Below, piece after piece: positions 18,987 through 27,461 of a DNA stretch of 64,000 nt. Source of the stretch: Salinisphaera orenii subsp. orenii MK-B5. Lineage in GTDB: Bacteria; Pseudomonadota; Gammaproteobacteria; Nevskiales; Salinisphaeraceae. Under the pieces are notes generated by a model. That model did no database searches. It was not told the DNA's origin and saw only the letters and a list, made by a program, of their open reading frames with translations. The DNA is taken from positions 1-64,000 of the forward strand of contig NZ_AYKH01000012.1 of the NCBI RefSeq assembly GCF_003788635.1. Reading direction: 5' to 3'. The position numbers and the translations under genes were made by a program. Every line of letters starts with the position of its first letter. The first letter of the stretch is position 1.

Positions 18987-19083
18987 TACGCTCAGCGTGT
19001 ATCCGCCCCGGCACTGCACGGCCGGCGAGCATGTGCGCCTCTATGCCGAACGAAGCCAGGGTCTTGATCCAGTTTCGCGCGAC

Positions 19084-20088
19084 TCAGGCGTCGGCGCGCC
19101 CGGTATCGACCAGATGGCGCGACGTATCGATCACCAGTTCGCCGTCGTAGACCCGCGATACACAAGTGCAGATACGGTTGTTGGCTTCCTTCTGGCGATC
19201 GCTATAGAACACGTCGCGATGATCCAGCTTGCCGCTGTAGTCGAGCACGTCGACCGTGCACAGGCCGCATTCGCCGTGTTCGCAGTCGTAGAGGACTTCG
19301 TTGACGCCGTTGACCTGCAGCGCCTGCAGCAGCGACTGGTCCTTTTCCACCCGAATCGCCATATCGCGATTGGCGATGCGCACATCAAAAGGCTGGTCCG
19401 GATATTTGCCGCTGCTGGCAAAGGTCTCGAACCGGAACTTCGACTGCGAGCGCCCGGCCGCCAGCCATTCACGCAGGAAATCCTCGCGCAGCGATAACGG
19501 GCCGCAGATATACAGCTCGGCGTCGTCGCCGAGTCTGGCGATCTCGGCCGCGGCTTCCATGCGCTGGCCCTCGCCGGTGACGAACAGCTTGAGCCGGTCG
19601 CCGAGCAGTTCCTGCAGCTCGGCGGCGAAAGCCAGCTGTTCCTGGGTACGGGCGGCATAGAGCACGCTCACGTCGACACCACGGGCGACCAGCGCCCGCG
19701 CCATGCCATAGATCGGCGTGATGCCGATCCCGCCGGCGACCAGCAGGTATTCGTGCCCACGATGCGACAGCGGGAAACGATCCTTGGGCTCGGAGATCAT
19801 CACCCGCGCGCCGGGCTCGAGCGACCACAGATAACGCGAGCCGCCATGCCCGTCGGGGCGGTCCTTGACCGCGATGCGATAGACGCCGCCCTCGGTCTGG
19901 CCGCCGTCGACCAGCGAAAAGGAGCGGTATTCGGGTCGCTCGTTGACCATCACCTGAATATCGATATGACTGCCGACCTGGTAGCTCGACAGCCCGTGCT
20001 CGGGCTCGATGCTGAACAGGCGCACGTCGCTGGCCACATCTAGGGTGTCGCGCAGCACGGCGGGGCGAAAACTCTGATAGGTCGCCAT
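19084..20088 (-). CDS. vanB: Vanillate O-demethylase reductase component
   Basis: 334-residue class-IA oxygenase reductase passing electrons from NAD(P)H to the Rieske oxygenase. An N-terminal flavin-binding barrel (PEYRSFSLVDG) comes first. The nucleotide-binding domain follows (LLVAGGIGITPIYGMARAL ... ELYICGP), and a C-terminal plant-type [2Fe-2S] ferredoxin has a Cx4Cx2C cluster (DCEHGECGLC) and a last Cys about 29 residues on (RICTCVS). It is the third gene of vanA-regulator-vanB on the minus strand. Other phthalate-dioxygenase-reductase relatives look similar, and the vanA neighbour decides the call. Confidence 0.88.
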   Translation of the reverse strand: MATYQSFRPAVLRDTLDVASDVRLFSIEPEHGLSSYQVGSHIDIQVMVNERPEYRSFSLVDGGQTEGGVYRIAVKDRPDGHGGSRYLWSLEPGARVMISEPKDRFPLSHRGHEYLLVAGGIGITPIYGMARALVARGVDVSVLYAARTQEQLAFAAELQELLGDRLKLFVTGEGQRMEAAAEIARLGDDAELYICGPLSLREDFLREWLAAGRSQSKFRFETFASSGKYPDQPFDVRIANRDMAIRVEKDQSLLQALQVNGVNEVLYDCEHGECGLCTVDVLDYSGKLDHRDVFYSDRQKEANNRICTCVSRVYDGELVIDTSRHLVDTGRADA

Positions 20089-20123
20089 GGGTATCTCCTC
20101 TTTGTAGGTTCGGGCGCGGTCGT

Positions 20124-20843
20124 TCAGCCGCGCTTGATCAGTTGCAGTCCCGGCACGCGATCCATCGCATCCTGTTGGCGCAGCACGATCTGCAGATTGC
20201 GTTTGGCACTGCGGGCATGTTCGCGCGCGATCGCCTCGGCGCGGCTGCCCTCGCCGTCCGCGATCGCTTCATACAGGCTGTGATGCTGATGCTGGGCGAT
20301 GGTCAGCACGTGGCGGGATTCGGGTATCTCGGCATGCACCAGCACGAAGGCGCTGGGCGAGGCGAATGGCAAGGTCACGATGCGGTTCATGGCCTCCGCC
20401 AGCATCGGGCTGTGCGCCATGTCGATCACGCAGTCGTGCAGCTGCTGGTTGATCTCCATATAGCGCAGGAAATCGCCCTCGCTGAGCTGATCGCTCTCCA
20501 GCACCTCGTCGATGCCGGCGATATGCCCGGCGAGGCGCTCGAGTTCCAGCGCGCTCGCCCCGCTTTCGGCGGCATAGCGTGCACACAGCCCTTCATAGGT
20601 GCCGCGCAGTTCGATCGCGTCGAAGATGTCCTTCTCGGCGAACACACGGATGCGATAGCCGCCGCCGGGCAGCAGCTCCAGCAGCCCCTCGTGCTCGAGC
20701 TGAACCAGGGCCACGCGTACCGGGGTACGCGAGACCTGGATCAGCTCGGCGAGCATGGGCTCCGACAGGCGACTGCCGGCGGCGAGTTCGCCGTCGAGAA
20801 TCATCTCCCGTAGCCGCAGAACTGCCTTGATACGCTGTTGCAC
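20124..20843 (-). CDS. vanR: GntR-family regulator of the vanillate genes
   Basis: About 239 residues. An N-terminal winged helix (RLREMILDGELAAGSRLSEPMLAELIQVSRTPVR, about residues 11-44) precedes a FadR-type all-helical FCD effector domain, with putative metal histidines in INQQLHDCVIDMAH and IAQHQHHSLY. The start was chosen at the GTG at 20843, which has an AGGAAA about 6 bases upstream and leaves a 26-bp gap to vanA. A longer frame would overlap vanA. It sits between vanA and vanB in the same direction. Triple TTGTATACAG-type sites upstream of vanA are its likely operators, and a vanillate-type inducer is expected. Confidence 0.85.
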   Translation of the reverse strand: MQQRIKAVLRLREMILDGELAAGSRLSEPMLAELIQVSRTPVRVALVQLEHEGLLELLPGGGYRIRVFAEKDIFDAIELRGTYEGLCARYAAESGASALELERLAGHIAGIDEVLESDQLSEGDFLRYMEINQQLHDCVIDMAHSPMLAEAMNRIVTLPFASPSAFVLVHAEIPESRHVLTIAQHQHHSLYEAIADGEGSRAEAIAREHARSAKRNLQIVLRQQDAMDRVPGLQLIKRG

Positions 20844-20869
20844 TACCCGTTTCCTTGTCGCCGCAGGGA

Positions 20870-21952
20870 TCAGCCGGCGCTGGCGCGCTCGGGCGCCGGG
20901 CGGCGGAAGATTTCGCCTTCCTCCTCGATCATACGGTCGATCAGACGCCGCGCCCACAGCGCGCCGGCATCGATATTGAGGCTATAGAACGGCTGGCGCG
21001 GCTGCTTGTCGATCGCCCGCTGCTGGGCTTCGAGCACGGTGACGTCCTGTTCGTAGACACCGTTATCGCCGTTGACATGGGCCTTGTTCAGGTCTTCGGT
21101 CCACTGCGGGTCGTCGACGTGGTGGTCACGCACGAAGTTCCAGAAGTAATGGCAGGTGGTCGCCGTTTCCGGGGTGATGGCCGCCATGAAATAGCCGGTC
21201 ACGCCTTTCGAGCGATCGCCCTGATCGGCGCCGGTGCCGGTCTCGGCCACGCCGACATCACCCACCACGGTCGAGGGCGCCTGGAAGTTGATGATATGCC
21301 AGCGATCGACCGGCACGTCGCGGCCCAGCTGCCAGGCCCAGAACGGCGGCGCGTCGAAGTTGTGCATCCAGCGCGTCATGGTCACGTCGGTATCGGTATG
21401 GTCGATCTCGAACGGCGTGCGCGTGATCGCATCGTGGCCAATGCTGCCGGCATGCACGAAGGTCTCGTGGGTGAGATCCATGAGGTTGTCGACCAGCAGG
21501 CGGTAGTCACAGCCCATGCTGTAGAAGGTGCCGCCCTTGCCGGCCAGATTCGGGTCGGTATTCCAGTGAAAATCCGGCACCTTGGCAGGATCGGCCAACG
21601 CCGGGTCACCGGTCCAGACCCAGATCAGGCCGTGCTGCTCGCTTACCGGAAAGGCGCGCACACAGGCCGAGGGGTTGATGGTTTCCTGCGACGGCATGAA
21701 TACGCAACGACCCTCGTCGTCGTATTTCAGGCCGTGATAGCCACACATCACATCGTCATCGACAAGCTTGCCCAGCGACAGCGGCAGCAGCCGATGCCAG
21801 CAGGCGTCTTCGAGGGCCACCACGTCGCCGGTGGTCTTGCGATAGATCACCAGATCGCGTTCGCAGACCGTGCGGGCATTGAGCTCGTGCTCGATCTCAT
21901 GCGCCCAGGCCGCGGCATACCAGGCATTGATCGGATAGGTTCGGGTCGTCAT
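20870..21952 (-). CDS. vanA: Vanillate O-demethylase oxygenase component (Rieske)
   Basis: 360-residue Rieske non-heme iron oxygenase that converts vanillate to protocatechuate plus formaldehyde. The Rieske site is CWHR ... MCGYH (C-x-H, 17 residues, C-x2-H, about residues 51-73). The mononuclear iron site sits in DNLMDLTHETFVHAGSIG. The length matches VanA (about 350). A GAGGAG-type site precedes the ATG at 21952. It is divergent from ech/fcs with GntR-type dyads between them, which links ferulate side-chain removal to demethylation. Confidence 0.92.
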   Translation of the reverse strand: MTTRTYPINAWYAAAWAHEIEHELNARTVCERDLVIYRKTTGDVVALEDACWHRLLPLSLGKLVDDDVMCGYHGLKYDDEGRCVFMPSQETINPSACVRAFPVSEQHGLIWVWTGDPALADPAKVPDFHWNTDPNLAGKGGTFYSMGCDYRLLVDNLMDLTHETFVHAGSIGHDAITRTPFEIDHTDTDVTMTRWMHNFDAPPFWAWQLGRDVPVDRWHIINFQAPSTVVGDVGVAETGTGADQGDRSKGVTGYFMAAITPETATTCHYFWNFVRDHHVDDPQWTEDLNKAHVNGDNGVYEQDVTVLEAQQRAIDKQPRQPFYSLNIDAGALWARRLIDRMIEEEGEIFRRPAPERASAG

Positions 21953-21995
21953 TGCGCGTCTCCTCCAACTCGCATATCGAATGAACACCACAGGC

Positions 21996-22016
21996 TTGTA
22001 TACAGCCTGTATGCAG
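21996..22016. promoter_or_regulatory. Tandem TTGTATACAG-type operators (vanA side)
   Basis: TTGTATACAG (21996-22005) and CTGTATGCAG (22007-22016) are adjacent 10-bp near-palindromes 44-64 bp upstream of vanA. A third identical TTGTATACAG lies at 22194-22203 near ech. These are probable binding sites for the GntR regulator encoded just downstream of vanA. The binding is inferred. Confidence 0.65.
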
Positions 22017-22193
22017 AAAACATGCGCAAGGCTTTCGCGACAGTCAAACACCCGAGGCCGTGAATCCGCTGCGCAATCGCGCGTAAAACCTTATTACTCG
22101 CGTTTTATGATGCTATATAACTATTTTTTGAGCGTTCGATCCTGTGCCCAAATTGGTTACTTTCTGCGCAAACTGCGCGCGCTAACGGCATTT

Positions 22194-22203
22194 TTGTATA
22201 CAG
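22194..22203. promoter_or_regulatory. Third TTGTATACAG operator (ech side)
   Basis: A perfect repeat of the first vanA-side site, 101 bp before the ech ATG. It suggests that the same GntR protein controls the divergent ech-fcs genes. Confidence 0.6.
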
Positions 22204-22230
22204 ACTCGACCAGCTCCGTTACAGCCATTT

Positions 22231-22247
22231 AGTTATTGCAAATAACT
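22231..22247. promoter_or_regulatory. AGTTATT-N3-AATAACT dyad before ech
   Basis: A perfect 7-bp inverted repeat with a 3-base spacer, 57 bp upstream of the ech start. It is the right size for a MarR dimer, and a MarR gene lies just past fcs. The assignment to that protein is inference. Confidence 0.55.
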
Positions 22248-22303
22248 TCTTTCCGTGAAACGATCGGTCTGGATTTTTCGCCAATACCAGAGGAGCAGCG
22301 GCC

Positions 22304-23140
22304 ATGAGCGATTACGAGAACAGATGGAAGACCGTCTCGGTCACGGTAGCGTCGGGCATTGCCTGGGTCACGCTGGACCGGCCGGAAAAACGCAACGCCA
22401 TGAGCCCGACGCTCAACAAGGAAATGATCGACGTGCTCGATGCCGTCGAACTCGATGACGACGCCCGCGTGCTCGTGCTGCGCGGTGCCGGTGAGGCCTG
22501 GACCGCAGGCATGGATCTCAAGGAGTATTTCCGCGAGGTGGATGCCGCGCCCGAGATCGTGCAGGAACGTATTCGCCGTGACTGCTCGCAGTGGCAATGG
22601 CGCCTTTTGCGTTTCTACACCAAGCCCACCGTCGCCATGGTCAACGGCTGGTGCTTTGGCGGCGCGTTTTCGCCGCTGGTGGCCTGCGATCTGGCGATCG
22701 CGGCCGACGAGGCCGTGTTCGGACTGTCCGAAATCAACTGGGGCATCCCGCCCGGGAACCTAGTCAGCAAAGCCCTGGCCGACACCATCGGCCACCGCCA
22801 GGCGCTCTACTACATCATGACCGGCGAGACCTTCACCGGCGAACAAGCAGCCGCGATAGGCCTGGTCAACGCCAGCGTGCCGCTCGCCGACCTCGAATCC
22901 CATGTACGCGAACTGGCAGAAAAACTGATCGACAAGAGTCCGGTCGCCCTGCGTACCGCCAAGCACGGCTTCAAACGCTGCCGCGAGCTGACCTGGGAAC
23001 AGAACGAGGACTATCTCTACGCCAAGATCGATCAGTCCCTGCATCGCGATCCCGAGCGCGGCCGCGACGAAGGCCTCAAGCAGTTCCTGGACGACAAGAG
23101 CATCAAACCGGGGCTGCAGGCCTACCAGCGCGAACGCTAA
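22304..23140 (+). CDS. ech: Feruloyl-CoA hydratase/lyase (hydroxycinnamoyl-CoA hydratase-lyase)
   Basis: 278-residue crotonase-fold enzyme that hydrates feruloyl-CoA and retro-aldol cleaves it to vanillin and acetyl-CoA. It has the oxyanion-hole motif GEAWTAGMDLKEYFRE and the family-specific stretch NGWCFGGAFSPLVACDLAIA. The active-site Glu segment FGLSEINWGIPPGNLV distinguishes HCHL enzymes from ordinary enoyl-CoA hydratases. It is followed 42 bp later by feruloyl-CoA synthetase. Control by the GntR and MarR sites in the upstream gap is likely. Confidence 0.94.
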   Translation: MSDYENRWKTVSVTVASGIAWVTLDRPEKRNAMSPTLNKEMIDVLDAVELDDDARVLVLRGAGEAWTAGMDLKEYFREVDAAPEIVQERIRRDCSQWQWRLLRFYTKPTVAMVNGWCFGGAFSPLVACDLAIAADEAVFGLSEINWGIPPGNLVSKALADTIGHRQALYYIMTGETFTGEQAAAIGLVNASVPLADLESHVRELAEKLIDKSPVALRTAKHGFKRCRELTWEQNEDYLYAKIDQSLHRDPERGRDEGLKQFLDDKSIKPGLQAYQRER

Positions 23141-23182
23141 CGACGAGCCGGACAATAACGGACAGCCGTAGAGGAGAAACGC

Positions 23183-25027
23183 ATGTCCGAACCCCGCTAT
23201 CGCGAAACGGCGCTCGGGCGCTGGTCGTGCCATGTCGAGACAGCCGCCGACGGCGCGATCTACATGCGTCCGAACCAGGGGCTCGAGGCCTACCCGGAGC
23301 GCCTGCTCGACCGCCTGATCGACGGCGCGCAGGCATACCCCGATCGCAGCCTGGTCGCCCGGCGCGACGCCGATGAGGCATGGCGCCACGTCAGCTATGG
23401 CGAGATGCTCGATCGGGTACGGCGTATCGCTTCTGCTCTACGCGAACGCGATCTCTCCGCCGAGCGGCCGCTGCTCATCCTCTCGGAAAACAGCATCGAG
23501 CATCTCGTGCTCGCCTTCGGGGCGATGTATGCCGGCATTCCCCACTGCCCGCTCTCGCCGGCAGCCTCGCTGCGTTCCAGCGACTATTTCAAGGTCGCCC
23601 ACGCCATGCGCCTGCTCACGCCCGGGCTCGTGTTCGCCGACGATCTGAATGCCTATGCGCCGGCGATCGCCGCCACCGTGGACGCGGACACCGAAGTGGT
23701 CGGCGTACGCGGTACGCTCGAATCACGCGCCCATACCGATTTCGCCGAACTGGAACGTCATCCCGCCGCCGACGATATCGACGAGGTGCATGCCGCCACC
23801 GGCCCCGACACCGTCGCCAAGTTCCTGTTCACCTCGGGCTCGACCAGCCTGCCCAAGGCGGTGACCACCACCCAGCGCATGCTCTGCTCGAACCAGCAGA
23901 TGCTGTTGCAGACCTTTCCGTTCATGGCCGAGACACCACCGGTACTGGTCGACTGGCTGCCCTGGAACCATACCTTCGGCGGCAGTCACAACGTCGGCAT
24001 CGTGGTCTATAACGGCGGCACTCTTTATATAGACGAGGGCAAACCGACGCCGGCGCTGTTCGGCGAAACGTTGCGCAACCTGCGGGAAATCTCGCCCACG
24101 CTCTATCTCAACGTGCCCGGCTGCTGGGAAAAGCTCACCCGGGCGCTGGAAACCGAGCCCGACCTGCGCCGGGTCTTCTACAAACGCCTGGAACTCAAGT
24201 TCTTCGCTGCGGCCGGGCTCGCGCAATCGGTCTGGGATCGGCTCGATGCCATCGCCGAACAGGAATGCGGCGAGCGTATTCCGTTCATGTCCGGTCTCGG
24301 CGCCACCGAAACGGCGCCCTCGGCCATGTTCACCACCGGCGGCGATCTGCGCGCCGGGGCGGTCGGCCTGCCCTGCCCGGGCAGCACGCTCAAACTGGTG
24401 CCGATCGAGGACCAACGCTACGAGGCCCGCTTTGCCGGGCCCCACGTCATGCCCGGCTACTGGCGCAACGCAGACAAGAGCGCCGAGGCGTTCGACGACG
24501 AGCAGTTCTACAGCAGTGGCGACGCCCTCGAGTTCGCCGATCCGCATGTTCCCAACCGCGGCCTGTTCTTTGCCGGGCGGATTGCCGAGAACTTCAAACT
24601 GTCCTCAGGCAGCTTCGTCGCCACCGGCGCGCTGCGCGGGCGCGTGCTGGGCGTCGCCGCACCGTATTTTCAGGATGTGGTCATCACCGGTGCGGACCGT
24701 GCCGATATCGGCCTGCTGATCTTTGCCGATGCCCAGGCCTGTCAGGAACTCGCGGATACCCGGCAAGCAATGAACGAGGAACAGCTCGCCGCCTGCGCGT
24801 CCATACAGCGCCATTTCGCCGAACTCATCGCGCAGGTGAACAGGCAGGCCACCGGCAGTGCCACGCGTATCGCCCGCGCCTGCATTCTCGCCGAGCCGCC
24901 CTCCTTCGACGCCCAGGAAGTCACCGACAAGGGCTCGATCAACCAGCGCCGGGTGCTCGCACGACGGGCAGAACTCGTGGATGCGCTGCATGAAGACAGC
25001 GCGCCGCATCAGCTGTCGATCGATTGA
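23183..25027 (+). CDS. fcs: Feruloyl-CoA synthetase
   Basis: 614-residue ANL-superfamily acyl-CoA ligase that activates ferulate (and probably p-coumarate and caffeate) with ATP and CoA. The P-loop-like AMP-binding motif is KFLFTSGSTSLPKAV, followed by WLPWNHTFGGSHN, the GLGATETAPSAMF adenine loop and the YSSGDAL and GRIAENFKLSSG hinge of this subfamily. GAGGAG lies before the ATG. It is second in the ech-fcs operon and convergent with the MarR gene 30 bp beyond. Confidence 0.94.
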   Translation: MSEPRYRETALGRWSCHVETAADGAIYMRPNQGLEAYPERLLDRLIDGAQAYPDRSLVARRDADEAWRHVSYGEMLDRVRRIASALRERDLSAERPLLILSENSIEHLVLAFGAMYAGIPHCPLSPAASLRSSDYFKVAHAMRLLTPGLVFADDLNAYAPAIAATVDADTEVVGVRGTLESRAHTDFAELERHPAADDIDEVHAATGPDTVAKFLFTSGSTSLPKAVTTTQRMLCSNQQMLLQTFPFMAETPPVLVDWLPWNHTFGGSHNVGIVVYNGGTLYIDEGKPTPALFGETLRNLREISPTLYLNVPGCWEKLTRALETEPDLRRVFYKRLELKFFAAAGLAQSVWDRLDAIAEQECGERIPFMSGLGATETAPSAMFTTGGDLRAGAVGLPCPGSTLKLVPIEDQRYEARFAGPHVMPGYWRNADKSAEAFDDEQFYSSGDALEFADPHVPNRGLFFAGRIAENFKLSSGSFVATGALRGRVLGVAAPYFQDVVITGADRADIGLLIFADAQACQELADTRQAMNEEQLAACASIQRHFAELIAQVNRQATGSATRIARACILAEPPSFDAQEVTDKGSINQRRVLARRAELVDALHEDSAPHQLSID

Positions 25028-25057
25028 TACCGGGCCGCCGGACCTACGACATACGCT

Positions 25058-25537
25058 CTAGAAGCGCAGCTGGCGCAGGGTATGCAGCAGTTGCGCACGG
25101 GCCTGCCGGTCCACGCCGGCAAACATCTCGTCTTCCATGCGTTCGACCTCGGCCCGCGCTTGGTCCCGTAGCGCCTGCCCGGCCTCGGTCAGCAACAGGA
25201 AGATCGAGCGGCCGTCATCGGGATTGCGGGTACGCGTGATGAGCTCGCGCTTGCGCAGCCGGCCGACCACCAAAACCATGTTCGACGGTGCGACCGCCAG
25301 CGCCTCGCTGAGCTGTTTGTGGGTCAGCTGGGCGCTCTCGCCGAGCAGCACGAGCACCGAGAATTCCACCGGCGTAAGACCGAACGGCGTGCCGATACGC
25401 CGGGCGAAGGCCTGGCGCATGGCGATATCGGCGCGACGCACCTGGTAGCCGACCAGTGAGCGCAGCACCGAATCGTCCGATGTCGACGGCGTCGCATCAT
25501 CGGCATTGTTCGCCGCGCCCGGCGCATCCTTCGACAT
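25058..25537 (-). CDS. MarR-family regulator, probably of hydroxycinnamate genes
   Basis: 159 residues. A disordered Ala/Ser/Asp N-terminus precedes a MarR winged helix (LTPVEFSVLVLLGESAQLTHKQLSEAL ... RLRKRELITRTRNPDDGRS, the typical DxRS wing). Its location next to fcs suggests a FerC/FerR-like, CoA-thioester-sensing repressor. The dyad at 22231-22247 is its best candidate site. The ligand is not readable from sequence. Confidence 0.85.
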   Translation of the reverse strand: MSKDAPGAANNADDATPSTSDDSVLRSLVGYQVRRADIAMRQAFARRIGTPFGLTPVEFSVLVLLGESAQLTHKQLSEALAVAPSNMVLVVGRLRKRELITRTRNPDDGRSIFLLLTEAGQALRDQARAEVERMEDEMFAGVDRQARAQLLHTLRQLRF

Positions 25538-25668
25538 GAATCGGAATCAAGACTCGCGAATGATGCCGGGCATGATACGCGAGGCCGACGGGCGCCGGCC
25601 GATCGAACCGGTGAGAGACGATCGCTAATAGACGCTCAAGTCGTCGGCCAGTACCACCTCGCCGTCGT

Positions 25669-25863
25669 AACCTGCTGGACGCCGAAGACGCGCCCGGCAT
25701 CGATCTGCCGGGCCTGGATTTCTGTTCCATCGCGGCCGGCTACGGCGTCCAGGCCCAGCGCACCCGCGATCGTGAAGCCTTCCGTGTCGCCTATGCCCAG
25801 GCGCTGGAGACCACCGATCGGCCGACACTGATCGAGGTGCCGACCACCGTGATCGAACCCTGA
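25669..25863 (+). pseudogene. C-terminal tail of a benzoylformate-decarboxylase-like ThDP enzyme
   Basis: The plus strand reads NLLDAEDAPGIDLPGLDFCS, then IAAGYGVQAQRTRDREAFRV, then a DRPTLIEVPTTVIEP stop. This is the characteristic end of benzoylformate decarboxylase/ThDP decarboxylases (usual form: IPGLDFVAIARGYG ... GPVLIEVP). The rest of the gene, about 450 codons, is absent upstream, where the MarR gene now lies. It is therefore a deletion remnant. An aromatic alpha-keto acid decarboxylase would have fitted this cluster. Confidence 0.7.
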
Positions 25864-25991
25864 GCGCACGCTCTTCCCGATATTCGACTTGGCCCTGCGC
25901 GCTCTCCAGGCGTCGGCGACCGGGCGTGCCTACCTGTCGCCATGGCATACGGGCAGGTTTGACAGAGCGCAACAACTGGGATGAACTAACG

Positions 25992-26025
25992 TAGCGCCTT
26001 GCGAACTACTGTTCGCCACGCGCAC
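25992..26025. promoter_or_regulatory. Tandem IclR/PcaR-like operators before the AAHS transporter
   Basis: TAGCGCCTTGCGAAC (25992-26006) and GTTCGCCACGCGCAC (26011-26025) fit the dyad GTTCGC-N3-GCGAAC with three and one mismatches. They are 19 bp apart centre to centre, exactly the spacing of the pair before pcaI (45539-45572). This suggests one IclR regulator controls both loci. Confidence 0.6.
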
Positions 26026-26126
26026 ATTGGCAGTGTGCGAGCAAAAGCTCGTGCCCGCTACAGCGAGGCCCTGAGCATAAACGGGCCCGCGAAGACGAAA
26101 CATAACCACGCCGGAGGAGAATCCGC

Positions 26127-27437
26127 ATGGCCACCACGCCCGACCAGATCGTATCGCGGTCGAAACTCACGTCGTTCCAGATCGTGGCGATCGCCATCAC
26201 GGTCGGCCTGAACGGCCTCGACGGTTTCGACGTCCTCTCCATCAGCTTTGCTGCGCCCGGCATCGCGGCGGAATGGGGCATCAACCGCGCTGCGCTCGGC
26301 TTCGTGCTCGCGGTCGAACTGATGGGCATGGCCGCCGGCTCGATCATGCTCGGCGGCGTGACCGACAAGATCGGGCGTCGCCCCATGATTCTCGGTTGTC
26401 TGGTCGTGATGTCGGTCGGCATGCTGCTTGCAACCATGGCGACGGGCGTAACCACGCTATCGATCTGGCGGCTGCTCACCGGCCTGGGCATCGGCGGCAT
26501 GCTCGCCGCCACCAACGCTGCCGTGGCCGAACACAGCAACGACAAGAACCGCAATCTCGCGGTGTCGCTGATGGCCATCGGCTATCCGATCGGCGCCGTG
26601 CTCGGTGGCTCGGTCGCCGCCTGGCTGCTGCAGTTCTACAGCTGGCGTGCGGTGTTTCTGCTCGGCGGCTGTGTGTCCCTGCTGTTCATCCCCATCGTCT
26701 GGTTCCGCCTGCCCGAGACCGTCGCCTTTCTGTGCCAGCGCCAGCCCAAGGGCGCGCTCGAGCGCGTCAACAAGACCCTCAAGCGCATGGGTCATGCCAC
26801 CGCCGACGCGCTGCCGCCGCCACGCAAGGAAGAACTCAAGGGCGCGACCAGCGATCTGTTCAGCCCGGCGCTTATCGCCACAACCGTGATCGTCACGCTG
26901 GCTTATTTCACCCATATCGCGACCTTCTATTTCATCCTCAAGTGGGTACCGAAGATCGTCGTGGACATGGGCTTCGCCGCCTCCTCGGCGGCCGGGGTGC
27001 TGGTCTGGGCCAACGTCGGCGGCGCGATCGGCGGCGCCCTGCTCGGCCTACTCACGCGGCGTTTTCCGGTTCGCATTCTCACCATCGGCGTACTGCTGGT
27101 GTCGTTCGTGATGGTGTCGGTATTCGGCAGCGGCCATACCACCCTCACCGGGCTCGCGCTGGTGGCCGCCAGCGCCGGCTTTTTCACCAACGCTGGCGTG
27201 GTCGGCCTGTATGCGATCTTCGCCGAGGCGTTTCCGACCCATGTACGCGCCTCCGGCACCGGTTTTGCGATCGGCATCGGCCGTGGCGGTGCATCGCTGT
27301 CGCCGATCGTCGCCGGCTTCCTGTTCGAGGGCGGCTTCGGCCTGCAGGGCGTGGCCATCCTCATGGCCAGCGGCTCGCTGCTGGCTGCTGCAGCGCTGTT
27401 CTTCCTCAAGACCCAGCGTGAGCCCACCACGACCTGA
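26127..27437 (+). CDS. pcaK: Aromatic acid:H+ symporter (AAHS, MFS), PcaK-like
   Basis: 436 residues with 12 predicted membrane segments. The signature LNGLDGFDVLSISFAAPGI is the DGxD-type motif in TM1 that is essential in PcaK/BenK-class aromatic acid transporters. GGVTDKIGRRPMILG is the MFS loop 2-3, and RLLTGLGIGGMLAATNAAVAE follows in TM4. A GGAGGAG-like site precedes the ATG. It probably imports hydroxycinnamate, vanillate, 4-hydroxybenzoate or protocatechuate. The shared operator pair with pcaI supports a protocatechuate/4-hydroxybenzoate role. The specific substrate is not proven. Confidence 0.85.
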   Translation: MATTPDQIVSRSKLTSFQIVAIAITVGLNGLDGFDVLSISFAAPGIAAEWGINRAALGFVLAVELMGMAAGSIMLGGVTDKIGRRPMILGCLVVMSVGMLLATMATGVTTLSIWRLLTGLGIGGMLAATNAAVAEHSNDKNRNLAVSLMAIGYPIGAVLGGSVAAWLLQFYSWRAVFLLGGCVSLLFIPIVWFRLPETVAFLCQRQPKGALERVNKTLKRMGHATADALPPPRKEELKGATSDLFSPALIATTVIVTLAYFTHIATFYFILKWVPKIVVDMGFAASSAAGVLVWANVGGAIGGALLGLLTRRFPVRILTIGVLLVSFVMVSVFGSGHTTLTGLALVAASAGFFTNAGVVGLYAIFAEAFPTHVRASGTGFAIGIGRGGASLSPIVAGFLFEGGFGLQGVAILMASGSLLAAAALFFLKTQREPTTT

Positions 27438-27461
27438 GAGTCGTGACGTTGCAGAGGAGCG

